Positions 1-7,551 are shown, numbered from the stretch's first letter. The stretch: 8,722 nucleotides of DNA from Actinomycetota bacterium (GCA_005789055.1 SYAA01000248.1:1-8722); one strand, 5' to 3'. Notes: a model not told the origin generated them from the sequence alone. Program-made: numbers and translations.

Positions 1-1489
1 GCGGTGGGCAGCACCGAGGGAACGGCGTCGAGGCCCTCCAGCCGCAGCACCTCCTCGACGAGGTCCGCCGGCGCGGCGATATCCGGTCGCCAACTCGGCG
101 GGGTGACGGTCAGCACTGCCGAACCCGGCTCCGAGGCCACCCGTGCACCGATCTGGGTCAGTCGGCGCACCGTCGCGCCATCCGGATAGACCACCCCGGC
201 CATCCGATCCGGAAGGTCGACAGGCATCTGTACCGGAGGCGGCGAGAAGTCCTCGCGCGCCGGATCTCCGCGCCAGTCGGTGAGCGCGGACCCCACTGTG
301 CCACCGGCAATCTCGGCCAGCAGGGTCGAGGCGCGATTGATGGCGGCCACCGAGACGGCCGGGTCGACCCAGCGTTCGTAGCGACGGCCGGCCTCGCTGA
401 CCAGATGCAATCGGCGCACCGTGCGCGATACCGCGGCCGGATCCCAGACCGCGGCTTCCAAGAGGACATCAGAGGTGTTGTCATCGATCTCGGTGGTTCC
501 GGCGCCCATCACGCCGCCGATCGCGGCGACGGCCACATCATCGACGATCAGCACATCTCCGGGTTCCAGTGTGCGGTCGACGCCGTCCAGGGTGACCACC
601 CGCTCACCCGGTTCGGCGAACCGGACGGCAAAACCCCCGTGGATCTTGCCGCTGTCGTGGGCGTGCATGGGGTGACCGAGTTCGAGCATCACGTAGTTGG
701 TGACATCCACCGCCGGCGAGATCGGCCGAATACCCGAGAGCATCAGCCGGCGACGCAACCACCACGGCGACAACGCTTTCGGGTCGATCCCGGTCACCGC
801 GCGCAGGGAAAAGCGGCTGACGCCCGTTCCGGGCTGGATCGTCACCGGTAATGCCTCACCCTCGGCGGGCAGTGCCCATGCGACGTTCGGGTCATGGGCG
901 GGGTCGACGAAGTTCAGGTCGTAGGCGCAGGCGATCTCGCGGGCGATCCCGCGCACCGATAGGCCATAGCCGCGGTCGGGCGTGATCGCCAGATCGAACA
1001 CCACATCGTCAAGGCCCAGCACGGCGGCCGCGTCGGCGCCGGGTTCGGCGGTCTCGGGCGGTAGCACCAGGATGCCGGAATGGTCCGTCCCTACGCCCAG
1101 TTCGGCCGCCGAGCAAATCATGCCGTCGGAGGTCCGACCGTAGGTCGTGCGGGTGGCGATCCGGAAATCGCCCGGCAGCACGGCGCCGGGCAGTGCCACC
1201 GCGACCAGATCGCCGACGGCGAAGTTTGTTGCGCCGCAGACGATATCGCGGTCGGTGCCCTCGCCCACGTCTACCGTGCAGGCCCGGATAGGCTTCTTGA
1301 ACTCGGCGAGTTCCTCGATCGTCGCCACCCGACCGATCTTCAGCGGGCCGCTCACCGGGCCGAGGGTGATGATGTCCTCGACCTCGTGGCCGACCCGGAT
1401 CAACGCCTGCTCGAGTTCGAAAGGCGACACGTCCCATCCGGGAGCGCCGACAGCCACCACCTCCCGCAGCCAGCTGTAGGGCAGCCGCA

Positions 1490-1490
<1 letters not shown>
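1..1490 (-). CDS. pheT: Phenylalanyl-tRNA synthetase beta subunit, 5' part (cut by window edge)
   Basis: Beta chain of the cytoplasmic alpha2-beta2 enzyme that charges tRNA(Phe); it supplies tRNA binding and editing, while the alpha chain is catalytic. I translated the minus strand from ATG at 1490 and it stays open to the window edge: 496 codons of a protein usually near 830 residues. The N-terminus [12 protein letters not shown] is typical. Next comes the EMAP-II-like tRNA-binding domain (about residues 40-150), with VCGATNF and [10 protein letters not shown]. The B3/B4 editing region (about 210-380) contains [16 protein letters not shown] and AIGGVMGAG. The start of the B5 domain follows, with [20 protein letters not shown] near residues 465-485. 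The start codon shares one base with the pheS stop (TGATG), so translational coupling is likely. One oddity: the [10 protein letters not shown] segment has Gly where Cys is usual. The catalytic-like and anticodon-binding C-terminal domains lie outside the window. Confidence 0.97.
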
Positions 1491-2563
<1,073 letters not shown>

Positions 2564-2581
2564 TTAGCTGGCCTGGATTTT

Positions 2582-2608
2582 TCGGCACGGGTGTGGCGGA
2601 AGTGCCGA
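2582..2608 (-). repeat. Inverted repeat in the pheS 5' leader
   Basis: A perfect 7-bp inverted repeat, TCGGCAC (2582-2588) and GTGCCGA (2602-2608), with a 13-nt loop. On the minus strand it would fold at or next to the 5' end of the pheST mRNA predicted from the -10 box at 2616-2621. It is followed by A residues rather than U, so it is not an intrinsic terminator for pheS. An mRNA-stabilising 5' hairpin or an operator is possible; neither is shown. Confidence 0.45.
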
Positions 2609-2615
2609 CCGGAAG

Positions 2616-2621
2616 ATCATA
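2616..2621 (-). promoter_or_regulatory. Probable -10 box of the pheST promoter
   Basis: The minus strand reads TATGAT, a good match to the SigA-type -10 (TAnnnT) common in mycobacteria. A start site about 7 nt downstream (near 2609) would leave a 5' leader of about 60 nt before the pheS GTG. No convincing TTGACA-like -35 is seen at 16-18 nt, which is common for mycobacterial promoters. The leader is too short for a T-box. Confidence 0.5.
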
Positions 2622-2673
2622 GGTGATGCCACAATGACGCCGCGGCGGGCATTTCGCCCCCGGAGGAGGACCG

Positions 2674-4254
2674 ATGATCAGAGGGGCGATCATCGCGGCA
2701 CTATGGGCAGCCGCGATCGCCATCGGGGTGCTGGCTCTCAAGGTCGGTGCGCTGTGGTGGATCCCGGCCACGGTGCTCGCCGCACTGGCCGCTCTGGGTA
2801 CCTGGGACCTACTGCAGAAGAGCCACTCGATTTTGCGGGCGTACCCGATCCTGGGCCACGCCCGGTTCGTGGCGGAGTTGATCCGCCCGGAGATCTATCA
2901 GTACTTCATTGAGTCCAACACCGATGGAGCCCCGTTCAACCGACAGAGCCGCGACGCGGTGTATCGGCGGGCCAAGGGCATCAAGGGCGACGAACCGTTC
3001 GGCACCGAAAACAATCTCAACGCCGAAGGCACCGAGTTCCTGCGGCACTCCCTGCGCGCAAAGATGGCCACCGACCTGAAGCCGACGGTGCGCCTCGGCG
3101 GTCCGGACTGCACCCAGCCCTATGACATCGCGCTACTCAACGTGTCGGCGATGAGCTTCGGGGCGCTGTCGGGCAATGCGATCGAGGCGCTCAACGGCGG
3201 GGCGGCCAAGGGTGGGTTCGCCCACGATACCGGCGAGGGTGCGATCAGCCCGTATCACCTCAAGCACGGTGGTGATCTGATCTGGGAGATCGGTTCGGGA
3301 TACTTCGGCTGCCGCACCATCGAGGGACATTTCGATGCCGAGAAGTTCCGGGAGAAGGCCAATCTTCCTACCGTCAAAGCTATTTCGATCAAGCTGTCCC
3401 AGGGTGCCAAACCCGGTCTCGGCGGTGTGCTGCCCGGACCCAAGGTCACGCCCGAGATCGCCGAAACCCGGGGCGTTCCCGTCGGTCAGACGGTGGTGTC
3501 TCCCCCGGCACACACCGCTTTCACAACCCCACTGGAACTGGTCCACTTCATCGCGACGCTGCGCAGTCTGTCCGGCGGTAAGCCGGTCGGCTTCAAGTTG
3601 TGCATCGGAGCCCGCACGGAGTTCTTATCGATGTGCAAGGCGATGATCCGGACCGGTATCACACCGGATTTCATCATCGTCGACGGTTCCGAGGGCGGCA
3701 CCGGGGCCGCGCCCCAGGAGTTCGAGGACCATGTCGGCATGCCGCTGACCGAGGGTCTGATGCTGGTGCAGAACTGCCTGGTCGGCACCGGGCTTCGCGA
3801 GCACATCAAGATCGGCGCATCCGGCAAGGTGGCCACCGGCTTCGATATCGTCCGCCGGATCATCCAGGGTGCGGACTTCACCCTGGCGGCCCGATCGATG
3901 ATGTTCGCGGTCGGCTGTATCCAGGCGATGAAGTGCCACACCAACCGCTGCCCCACCGGGGTCGCCACCCAGGACGCCGGACTGGCGCGCGCGTTGCACG
4001 TGCCGGACAAGATCGACCGGGCGGCTAATTTTCAGCAGGGCACGGTGTCCAGCGCCGCCCAGATGGTGGCCTCGATGGGGTTGGACAGCTTCGCGGACCT
4101 GGAACCGTCGATGCTCAACCGTCGCATCGACTCCTTCCGCACCGGAACCTACGCCGAGATCTACGAGTGGCTGATGCCCGGCGAACTGCTCGATGATCCG
4201 CCGGCGGCTTGGCTCTCAGACTGGATCGAGGCCAGTGCCGAGGAGTTCGTCTGA
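2674..4254 (+). CDS. Membrane-anchored FMN-binding glutamate synthase-like protein
   Basis: It has 526 residues. An N-terminal membrane anchor (two hydrophobic stretches, about 4-23 and 28-46) is followed by the glutamate synthase FMN/Fe-S domain. Visible family motifs are LSQGAKPGLGG (241-251), DGSEGGTGAAP (337-347), SGKVATGFDIVRR (383-395) and a 3Fe-4S-type cysteine motif C415-x5-C421-x4-C426 within CIQAMKCHTNRC. There is no N-terminal glutaminase (class II amidotransferase) domain, no C-terminal GXGXG domain and no small NADPH-binding subunit nearby, so classical GOGAT activity cannot be assumed. It belongs to the stand-alone FMN-binding glutamate synthase family, whose substrate is unknown to me. 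The start is ATG at 2674 with a strong overlapping GGAGGAGG (2662-2669). It is a single-gene unit divergent from pheS, and its 3' end overlaps the cyclase gene by 39 bp. The function may be a membrane-linked flavin oxidoreductase; that part is inference. Confidence 0.93.
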   Translation: MIRGAIIAALWAAAIAIGVLALKVGALWWIPATVLAALAALGTWDLLQKSHSILRAYPILGHARFVAELIRPEIYQYFIESNTDGAPFNRQSRDAVYRRAKGIKGDEPFGTENNLNAEGTEFLRHSLRAKMATDLKPTVRLGGPDCTQPYDIALLNVSAMSFGALSGNAIEALNGGAAKGGFAHDTGEGAISPYHLKHGGDLIWEIGSGYFGCRTIEGHFDAEKFREKANLPTVKAISIKLSQGAKPGLGGVLPGPKVTPEIAETRGVPVGQTVVSPPAHTAFTTPLELVHFIATLRSLSGGKPVGFKLCIGARTEFLSMCKAMIRTGITPDFIIVDGSEGGTGAAPQEFEDHVGMPLTEGLMLVQNCLVGTGLREHIKIGASGKVATGFDIVRRIIQGADFTLAARSMMFAVGCIQAMKCHTNRCPTGVATQDAGLARALHVPDKIDRAANFQQGTVSSAAQMVASMGLDSFADLEPSMLNRRIDSFRTGTYAEIYEWLMPGELLDDPPAAWLSDWIEASAEEFV

Positions 4255-5085
4255 GCCGTCTGCACGCCGGGGCGTGATCCGGTACATCGCGAGGTCGGCC
4301 GGCACACCCTGCTGACGCGGCGTGAAAATCTGCCGACGCACCCGGTTGACGCTCACCCCGAGAGACTCCACCTCCGCGACTGAGAGTTTGCCCCGTGTCG
4401 TCTCCGAAACGATGAGACCACCGCGGGTGGCGCGCTCCATCACCCGGGCCGCGATGTTGACGTCCACGCCTAGCCAGTCCGATCCGATGCGCTGCGGACG
4501 CCCGGTGTGGATTCCTGCCCGCATCCGCGGCTGGTAGCCGGCGACCTCGACGGTTTTCACGGCATCCAGCGCTTCCAGGGTGGCGCGCACCGCGGTGACG
4601 GCATCGGTGAAGACCGCCATCATGCCGTCGCCCATCCGTTTGACGATCTGGCCGCCGGACCCCAGCATTGGCGGCTCCGCCGCCTGGGCCACCCGGCGCA
4701 ACAGTCGCAGAGTGTCCTCATCGCCCGCCCGCAACGACCAGTCGGAGAAGTTCACCAGGTCGGTAAACACCAGGGTCATCTCGGCGTTGGCCGGCCGGCC
4801 GGACACCTTCTCGGTGACGGCCTGCCACAGCTGCAGCGCGGCCAGGCTCACTTCTCTGGTGGCGCCGTTGCGATCGGGCATCAACCGGTCGGCGGCGCGC
4901 GCTGCCGCCTGCGGGCCCCCGTCACCCGCCGCCGACAGCGGATCACCGAAATCGGGATCGCCGGGCAATGCGCGCCGAGCCCGTCGGATGATGTCGACGA
5001 GATCGGGTTTGCGATTGGCGTTGCGCAGCCAGCCCGTGACGGTCTGCGCCTGACCGGCGGGATCCTGGGCCAGCTCGTCGTCCAC
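4216..5085 (-). CDS. Class III adenylyl cyclase (Rv1647-like)
   Basis: Makes cAMP from ATP; 289 residues, cytoplasmic, with no membrane segment. The N-terminal 100 residues are a less conserved helical region. The class III catalytic domain runs from about 102 to 272. All six residues expected of an active homodimeric adenylyl cyclase are there: metal-binding D109 (VFTDLVNFS) and D153 (RMGDG), adenine-specifying K149 and D203 (seven residues before the Asn, as in canonical cyclases), and transition-state N210 and R214 (DVNIAAR). It matches the mycobacterial Rv1647 family by sequence and position; the M. smegmatis ortholog has been reported to be an active cyclase. The start is taken as GTG at 5085, 4 nt after the methyltransferase stop. 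No clear Shine-Dalgarno is seen, so translational coupling is likely. The last 12 codons and the stop overlap the convergent FMN protein gene. Confidence 0.93.
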   Translation of the reverse strand: MDDELAQDPAGQAQTVTGWLRNANRKPDLVDIIRRARRALPGDPDFGDPLSAAGDGGPQAAARAADRLMPDRNGATREVSLAALQLWQAVTEKVSGRPANAEMTLVFTDLVNFSDWSLRAGDEDTLRLLRRVAQAAEPPMLGSGGQIVKRMGDGMMAVFTDAVTAVRATLEALDAVKTVEVAGYQPRMRAGIHTGRPQRIGSDWLGVDVNIAARVMERATRGGLIVSETTRGKLSVAEVESLGVSVNRVRRQIFTPRQQGVPADLAMYRITPRRADGSDELLGTGLDPV

Positions 5086-5089
5086 GCGG

Positions 5090-5887
5090 TCAGCCTAGGC
5101 GGTGCCGCTGAGCACGCGCGCTCTGGTAAAGACACACAGCCGCCGCGGCAGCAACGTTGAGACTCTCCGCTCCCTCCGCCATCGGAATCGCCACCCGCTG
5201 GTCGGCCAGCGCGGCGACATCCGCAGGCAGGCCGCGAGATTCCGGACCGAAAATCCACGCCGTTGGCGCCGCCAATATCGGATCGGCATCGTCGAGACTG
5301 GTGTCCCCGTCCAGGGTTGTCGCCATCAACTGCAAGCCGGACAAGCGCAGCTGCGAGAGCAACTCAGCGGTGTCAGGTTCGGAGATGACGGGCACCGAGA
5401 AGATGCTGCCCGCCGACGACCTCAGGCATTTCCCGTTGTACGGGTCCACGCTCTGGCCGGCGAAGACCACGGCGTCGGCTCCCATGGCATGGGCGATCCG
5501 GATCAGCGTGCCGGCGTTCCCCGGTTCGGAGAGATCCACGGCCACGGCGATCAGGGTGGGTTTCCCCGCGAGAACCGCGCCGAGTTGCGGGTCGGGAATG
5601 TGGCACACCGCGATGAGTCCCGACGGAGTTACGGTGTCGGACAGAGCTTTCGCCGCGGGCTCGGTCACCAGGTGCACAGGCAGATCGCGCACCAGCTCGC
5701 CGTAGCGGTCAACGGCGGCGGCGGTGGCGAACACCTCGTCCACCACGCCGTGCGCAGCAGCGGCCTCGACGAGATTAGGGCCCTCGGCCAAAAAGAGACC
5801 GGACCTCATCCGCCCGGTGTGGCGATGAAGCTTGACCGCAGCCATCACCCGGGCGGATTTCGGCGTCAACGGTGCCGGCGTGCCCAT
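5090..5887 (-). CDS. tsnR: SpoU/TrmH-family 2'-O-ribose rRNA methyltransferase
   Basis: S-adenosylmethionine-dependent ribose methyltransferase of the SPOUT (trefoil-knot) class; 265 residues, full length. The N-terminal substrate-binding domain covers about residues 8-100 (FLAEGPNLVEAA at 32-43). The knot domain carries motif 1 EPGNAGTLIR (121-130), motif 2 FGPESRGL (213-220) and motif 3 ESLNVAAAAAVCLY (241-254), with the conserved NGKCLRSSAGSIF segment (151-163). The target is probably a 23S rRNA nucleotide, but the sequence does not say which. The symbol follows the M. tuberculosis neighbour Rv1644; thiostrepton resistance is not implied. ATG at 5887 is preceded by GGAAGG about 10 nt upstream and lies 23 nt after the rplT stop, so it is the fourth gene of the infC operon and is followed within 4 nt by the cyclase. 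Confidence 0.93.
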   Translation of the reverse strand: MGTPAPLTPKSARVMAAVKLHRHTGRMRSGLFLAEGPNLVEAAAAHGVVDEVFATAAAVDRYGELVRDLPVHLVTEPAAKALSDTVTPSGLIAVCHIPDPQLGAVLAGKPTLIAVAVDLSEPGNAGTLIRIAHAMGADAVVFAGQSVDPYNGKCLRSSAGSIFSVPVISEPDTAELLSQLRLSGLQLMATTLDGDTSLDDADPILAAPTAWIFGPESRGLPADVAALADQRVAIPMAEGAESLNVAAAAAVCLYQSARAQRHRLG

Positions 5888-5910
5888 GGGCTCGGAGCCT
5901 TCCGAGGCGG

Positions 5911-6300
5911 TCAGGCAGCCTCACCGGACGGCGCGTTGACGTCCTGAGGCAGAGCGGCTCGTGCCACGTCGACCAGTGCGGTGAACGCGGCCGGATCGCT
6001 GATCGCGATATCGGCGAGGTTCTTGCGGTCGACCTCCACACCGGCGGCCTTGAGTCCCTGGATCAACCGGTTGTAAGTGATGTCGTTGGCGCGGGCCGCC
6101 GCATTGATCCGGGTGATCCACAGCTTGCGGAAATCGCCCTTGCGGGCACGACGGTCACGGTATGCGTAGTTCAGCGAATGCAGCTGCTGCTCTTTGGCTT
6201 TGCGGTAAAGCCGGGACCGCTGGCCGCGGTAGCCCTTGGACGCCTTGAGCAGGGTCCGCCGCTTCTTCTGGGCATTGACTGCGCGCTTGACGCGTGCCAT
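5911..6300 (-). CDS. rplT: 50S ribosomal protein L20
   Basis: A 129-residue early-assembly protein of the large subunit that binds 23S rRNA. The very basic N-terminal arm ([15 protein letters not shown]) and the [18 protein letters not shown] segment (21-38) are characteristic, as is the globular C-terminal half with [13 protein letters not shown] (58-70). The length matches mycobacterial L20. The start ATG at 6300 has an AGAGGA-type ribosome-binding site just upstream. It is the third gene of infC-rpmI-rplT. In E. coli and Bacillus, L20 represses its own operon by binding the mRNA; whether that occurs here is not known. Confidence 0.98.
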   Translation of the reverse strand: MARVKRAVNAQKKRRTLLKASKGYRGQRSRLYRKAKEQQLHSLNYAYRDRRARKGDFRKLWITRINAAARANDITYNRLIQGLKAAGVEVDRKNLADIAISDPAAFTALVDVARAALPQDVNAPSGEAA

Positions 6301-6320
6301 GGGTGTTCCTCTTCTCGCTC

Positions 6321-6342
6321 GTTCGAAAAGTCTTCGAAAAGT
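6321..6342 (-). repeat. Two tandem 11-bp repeats in the rpmI-rplT spacer
   Basis: In mRNA sense the copies are ACTTTTCGAAG and ACTTTTCGAAC, directly adjacent and differing only in the last base. Each contains the palindrome TTCGAA, so the two copies can also pair with each other as a 6-bp hairpin (6322-6327 with 6333-6338, 5-nt loop). They occupy 22 of the 56 nt between the rpmI stop and the rplT start. Possible roles are an RNA processing or translational control element, or simple slippage duplication. Confidence 0.7.
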
Positions 6343-6356
6343 TAAGGGGTTCGGCG

Positions 6357-6551
6357 TCAGCCGTTCAGCAGCTTCTTGACGCGCTTGGTGTCATTGGCGG
6401 CAACGACAGTGCGGCCGTCGAGACGGCGGGTCCGCTTGGACGCCTTGTGCTCCAACAGGTGGCGGCGTCCCGCCTTCTGCCGCACGATCTTTCCGGTGCC
6501 GGTCTTGCGGAAACGCTTGCCTGCCCCGCTGTGAGTCTTGGCCTTGGGCAT
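6357..6551 (-). CDS. rpmI: 50S ribosomal protein L35
   Basis: A 64-residue, strongly basic protein of the large ribosomal subunit. [21 protein letters not shown] at the N-terminus, [19 protein letters not shown] (26-44) and the [10 protein letters not shown]-terminus are the family pattern. The length is complete. The start ATG at 6551 has GAGGA about 4 nt upstream. It is the second gene of the infC operon; the spacer before it (6552-6600) holds a 19-nt-period tandem repeat. Confidence 0.98.
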   Translation of the reverse strand: MPKAKTHSGAGKRFRKTGTGKIVRQKAGRRHLLEHKASKRTRRLDGRTVVAANDTKRVKKLLNG

Positions 6552-6563
6552 CTTTCCTCAGTT

Positions 6564-6598
6564 CTGTTGAATCGTTGGTGTCCTGTTGAAACGTTGGT
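6564..6598 (-). repeat. Imperfect tandem repeat in the infC-rpmI spacer
   Basis: Two 16-bp copies, CTGTTGAATCGTTGGT (6564-6579) and CTGTTGAAACGTTGGT (6583-6598), given here on the plus strand, differ at one base and have a 19-nt period. They fill most of the 49 nt between the infC stop and the rpmI start and lie just upstream of the rpmI ribosome-binding site. Function unknown; a regulator-binding site in the mRNA or a slippage duplication are both possible. Confidence 0.75.
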
Positions 6599-6600
6599 AT

Positions 6601-7236
6601 CTAAGCGGTGGTCTGCTCGGCGGTGGTCGGCTCGGCGCTGATCTCGTCGATATCGGCATCCTCGGCTGCCGGTTCTGCTGCCGGGGCCCCGACTACCTGT
6701 GTCGCCGCCTTGGCGCGAGTCTTAGCGCCGCGGTGCGGTGCCAGCACCATCGTCATATTGCGGCCGTCCTGCTTGGCCGAGGTCTCGATGAAGCCGTGGT
6801 CGGCGACATCGGCGCCTAATCGCTGCAGCAGTCGGTAGCCCAGTTCGGGCCGAGACTGCTCGCGACCGCGGAACATGATCGTCACCTTGACCTTCGACCC
6901 CGCCTCCAGGAAGCGGATAACGTGACCCTTCTTGGTCTCGTAATCGTGCGGGTCGATCTTGGGACGGAGTTTCTGTTCCTTGACGACGGTCTGCTGCTGG
7001 TTTTTGCGAGACTCGCGGAGTTTCTGTGCCGTCTCGTATTTGAACTTGCCGTAGTCCATGATCTTGAACACCTGAGGTTTAGCTTCCGGGGCTACTTCGA
7101 CGAGGTCGAGATCGGCATCCGCTGCCACGCGGAGTGCGTCTTCGATGCGCACGATGCCCACCTGCTCCCCGCCGGGTCCGATCAGACGGACTTCAGGTAC
7201 GCGGATGCGCTCGTTGACGCGGGTCTCAGTGCTGAT
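6601..7236 (-). CDS. infC: Translation initiation factor IF-3 (AUC start)
   Basis: IF3 binds the 30S subunit, prevents premature 50S joining and proofreads the start codon and initiator tRNA. With the start chosen here it has 211 residues. The N-domain begins [15 protein letters not shown], the usual mycobacterial N-terminus. The IF3 signature [11 protein letters not shown] is at 58-68, followed by the Lys/Arg/Gln-rich linker (about 70-92) and the C-domain (about 93-170, with [21 protein letters not shown]). An Ala/Glu/Pro-rich acidic tail (171-211) is typical of actinobacteria. The position before KIMDYGK is Phe57 where Cys is usual, leaving the protein without cysteine. ATC at 7236 is preferred because AGGGAGG (7241-7247) lies 4 nt upstream and homologs begin exactly there; an in-frame GTG at 7281 would add 15 residues but lacks a good ribosome-binding site. 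First gene of infC-rpmI-rplT-tsnR-cyclase. Confidence 0.93.
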   Translation of the reverse strand: MSTETRVNERIRVPEVRLIGPGGEQVGIVRIEDALRVAADADLDLVEVAPEAKPQVFKIMDYGKFKYETAQKLRESRKNQQQTVVKEQKLRPKIDPHDYETKKGHVIRFLEAGSKVKVTIMFRGREQSRPELGYRLLQRLGADVADHGFIETSAKQDGRNMTMVLAPHRGAKTRAKAATQVVGAPAAEPAAEDADIDEISAEPTTAEQTTA

Positions 7237-7247
7237 GGGGCCTCCCT
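7234..7247 (-). promoter_or_regulatory. Shine-Dalgarno and AUC start codon of infC
   Basis: The minus strand reads AGGGAGG-CCCC-ATC-AGC-ACT. The strong Shine-Dalgarno sits 4 nt before the ATC codon that aligns with the known IF3 N-terminus. In E. coli the infC start is AUU, and IF3 represses it because IF3 discriminates against non-standard starts. An AUC start here would allow the same self-control; that is inference from the family. Confidence 0.8.
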
Positions 7248-7318
7248 GGTTCGGTCTTGTGGGCAGACCGTCCGTGGACACCGGGAACAGCTCACGGGAC
7301 CCACACCACCAGCACCCC

Positions 7319-7348
7319 GTTTGACTGAACAGCAGCGTTCAATCAAAC
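7319..7348 (-). other. 12-bp leader hairpin downstream of the attenuator
   Basis: In minus-strand RNA, GUUUGAUUGAAC pairs with GUUCAGUCAAAC around a GCUGCU loop: 11 Watson-Crick pairs and one U-G wobble. The same position would be a C-A mismatch in plus-strand RNA, which supports a role in the infC transcript. Its 5' arm overlaps the U-rich tract of the terminator-like hairpin just upstream, so folding of one could affect the other. Confidence 0.65.
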
Positions 7349-7374
7349 AGAAAGGCCCTGCATAAAGCAGGGCC
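7344..7374 (-). terminator. Terminator-like hairpin (candidate attenuator) in the infC leader
   Basis: On the minus strand a perfect 8-bp stem, GGCCCTGC / GCAGGGCC, with loop TTTAT is followed by TTTCTGTTTG, the shape of an intrinsic terminator. It lies about 110 nt before the infC start and downstream of the likely promoter, so it would control read-through into the operon rather than end a gene. On the plus strand the stem is followed by CAAG and would not act as a terminator. Confidence 0.6.
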
Positions 7375-7404
7375 CAAGCCGACCGATCACGGCTGTGACG
7401 CCGC

Positions 7405-7419
7405 CTGCGTCGAGCGCAG
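7405..7419 (-). other. Small leader hairpin CTGCG-CTCGA-CGCAG
   Basis: A perfect 5-bp stem with a 5-nt loop on the minus strand, in the infC leader between the AGATACC hairpin and the terminator-like hairpin. Short and GC-rich, so chance occurrence is possible. Confidence 0.4.
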
Positions 7420-7422
7420 TGC

Positions 7423-7440
7423 AGATACCCTGAGGTATCT
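7423..7440 (-). other. Leader hairpin AGATACC-TCAG-GGTATCT
   Basis: A perfect 7-bp stem with a 4-nt loop on the minus strand, about 50 nt upstream of the terminator-like hairpin. It is relatively AT-rich for this genome. As a DNA palindrome it could also be an operator between the divergent infC and DUF1844 genes. Confidence 0.5.
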
Positions 7441-7539
7441 GAGACCGGACCGCCTGACCTTCGGATGATCTCCGTGGCCGACGGTGGGAGTGGGACTCCA
7501 CTTGCTGTCCTGGCATTCGCCGGGACGGTCGTGCATGGA

Positions 7540-7545
7540 AGTCTA
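7540..7545 (-). promoter_or_regulatory. Candidate -10 box of the infC operon
   Basis: The minus strand reads TAGACT, the only TAnnnT hexamer I noticed in the right stretch upstream of infC. Transcription would begin near 7532-7536. No clear -35 is present. It lies just 6 bp before the ATG of the divergent DUF1844 gene, so the infC promoter would overlap that gene's start. Confidence 0.4.
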
Positions 7546-7551
7546 GCAGCC

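Larger units (their letters stand above)
7237..7534 (-). promoter_or_regulatory. Long structured 5' leader of the infC operon
   Basis: About 300 nt separate the best candidate -10 box (7540-7545) from the infC start, with no supported gene on the minus strand. In transcript order it holds small hairpins at 7487-7499 (GGAGT/ACTCC), 7423-7440 and 7405-7419, then a terminator-like hairpin (7354-7374) and a 12-bp hairpin (7319-7348). The last 80 nt before the Shine-Dalgarno look unstructured and G-rich. Attenuation of the IF3-L35-L20 operon through leader RNA is known in Bacillus; I do not recognise this leader as any named RNA family. Confidence 0.6.

Noticed and set aside
4263..4276. CACGC-CGGG-GCGTG hairpin just after the flavoenzyme stop as a terminator
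   Set aside because: Only a 5-bp stem, no U-tract, and it lies within cyclase coding sequence; too weak to call.
5102..5947. A 281-codon plus-strand frame opposite the rRNA methyltransferase
   Set aside because: His/Arg/Gly-rich shadow of a gene whose SpoU motifs are clear on the other strand.
7281..7281. GTG at 7281 as the infC start
   Set aside because: It lacks a good Shine-Dalgarno, and the extra 15 residues are not part of the IF3 family, whereas ATC at 7236 has AGGGAGG 4 nt upstream.
7387..7536. A possible 49-codon leader peptide (ATG at 7536, minus) ending before the terminator-like hairpin
   Set aside because: No ribosome-binding site, and the ATG is only 3 nt after the candidate -10, so it would not be fully transcribed from that promoter. 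No run of one amino acid codon that would suggest classical attenuation.
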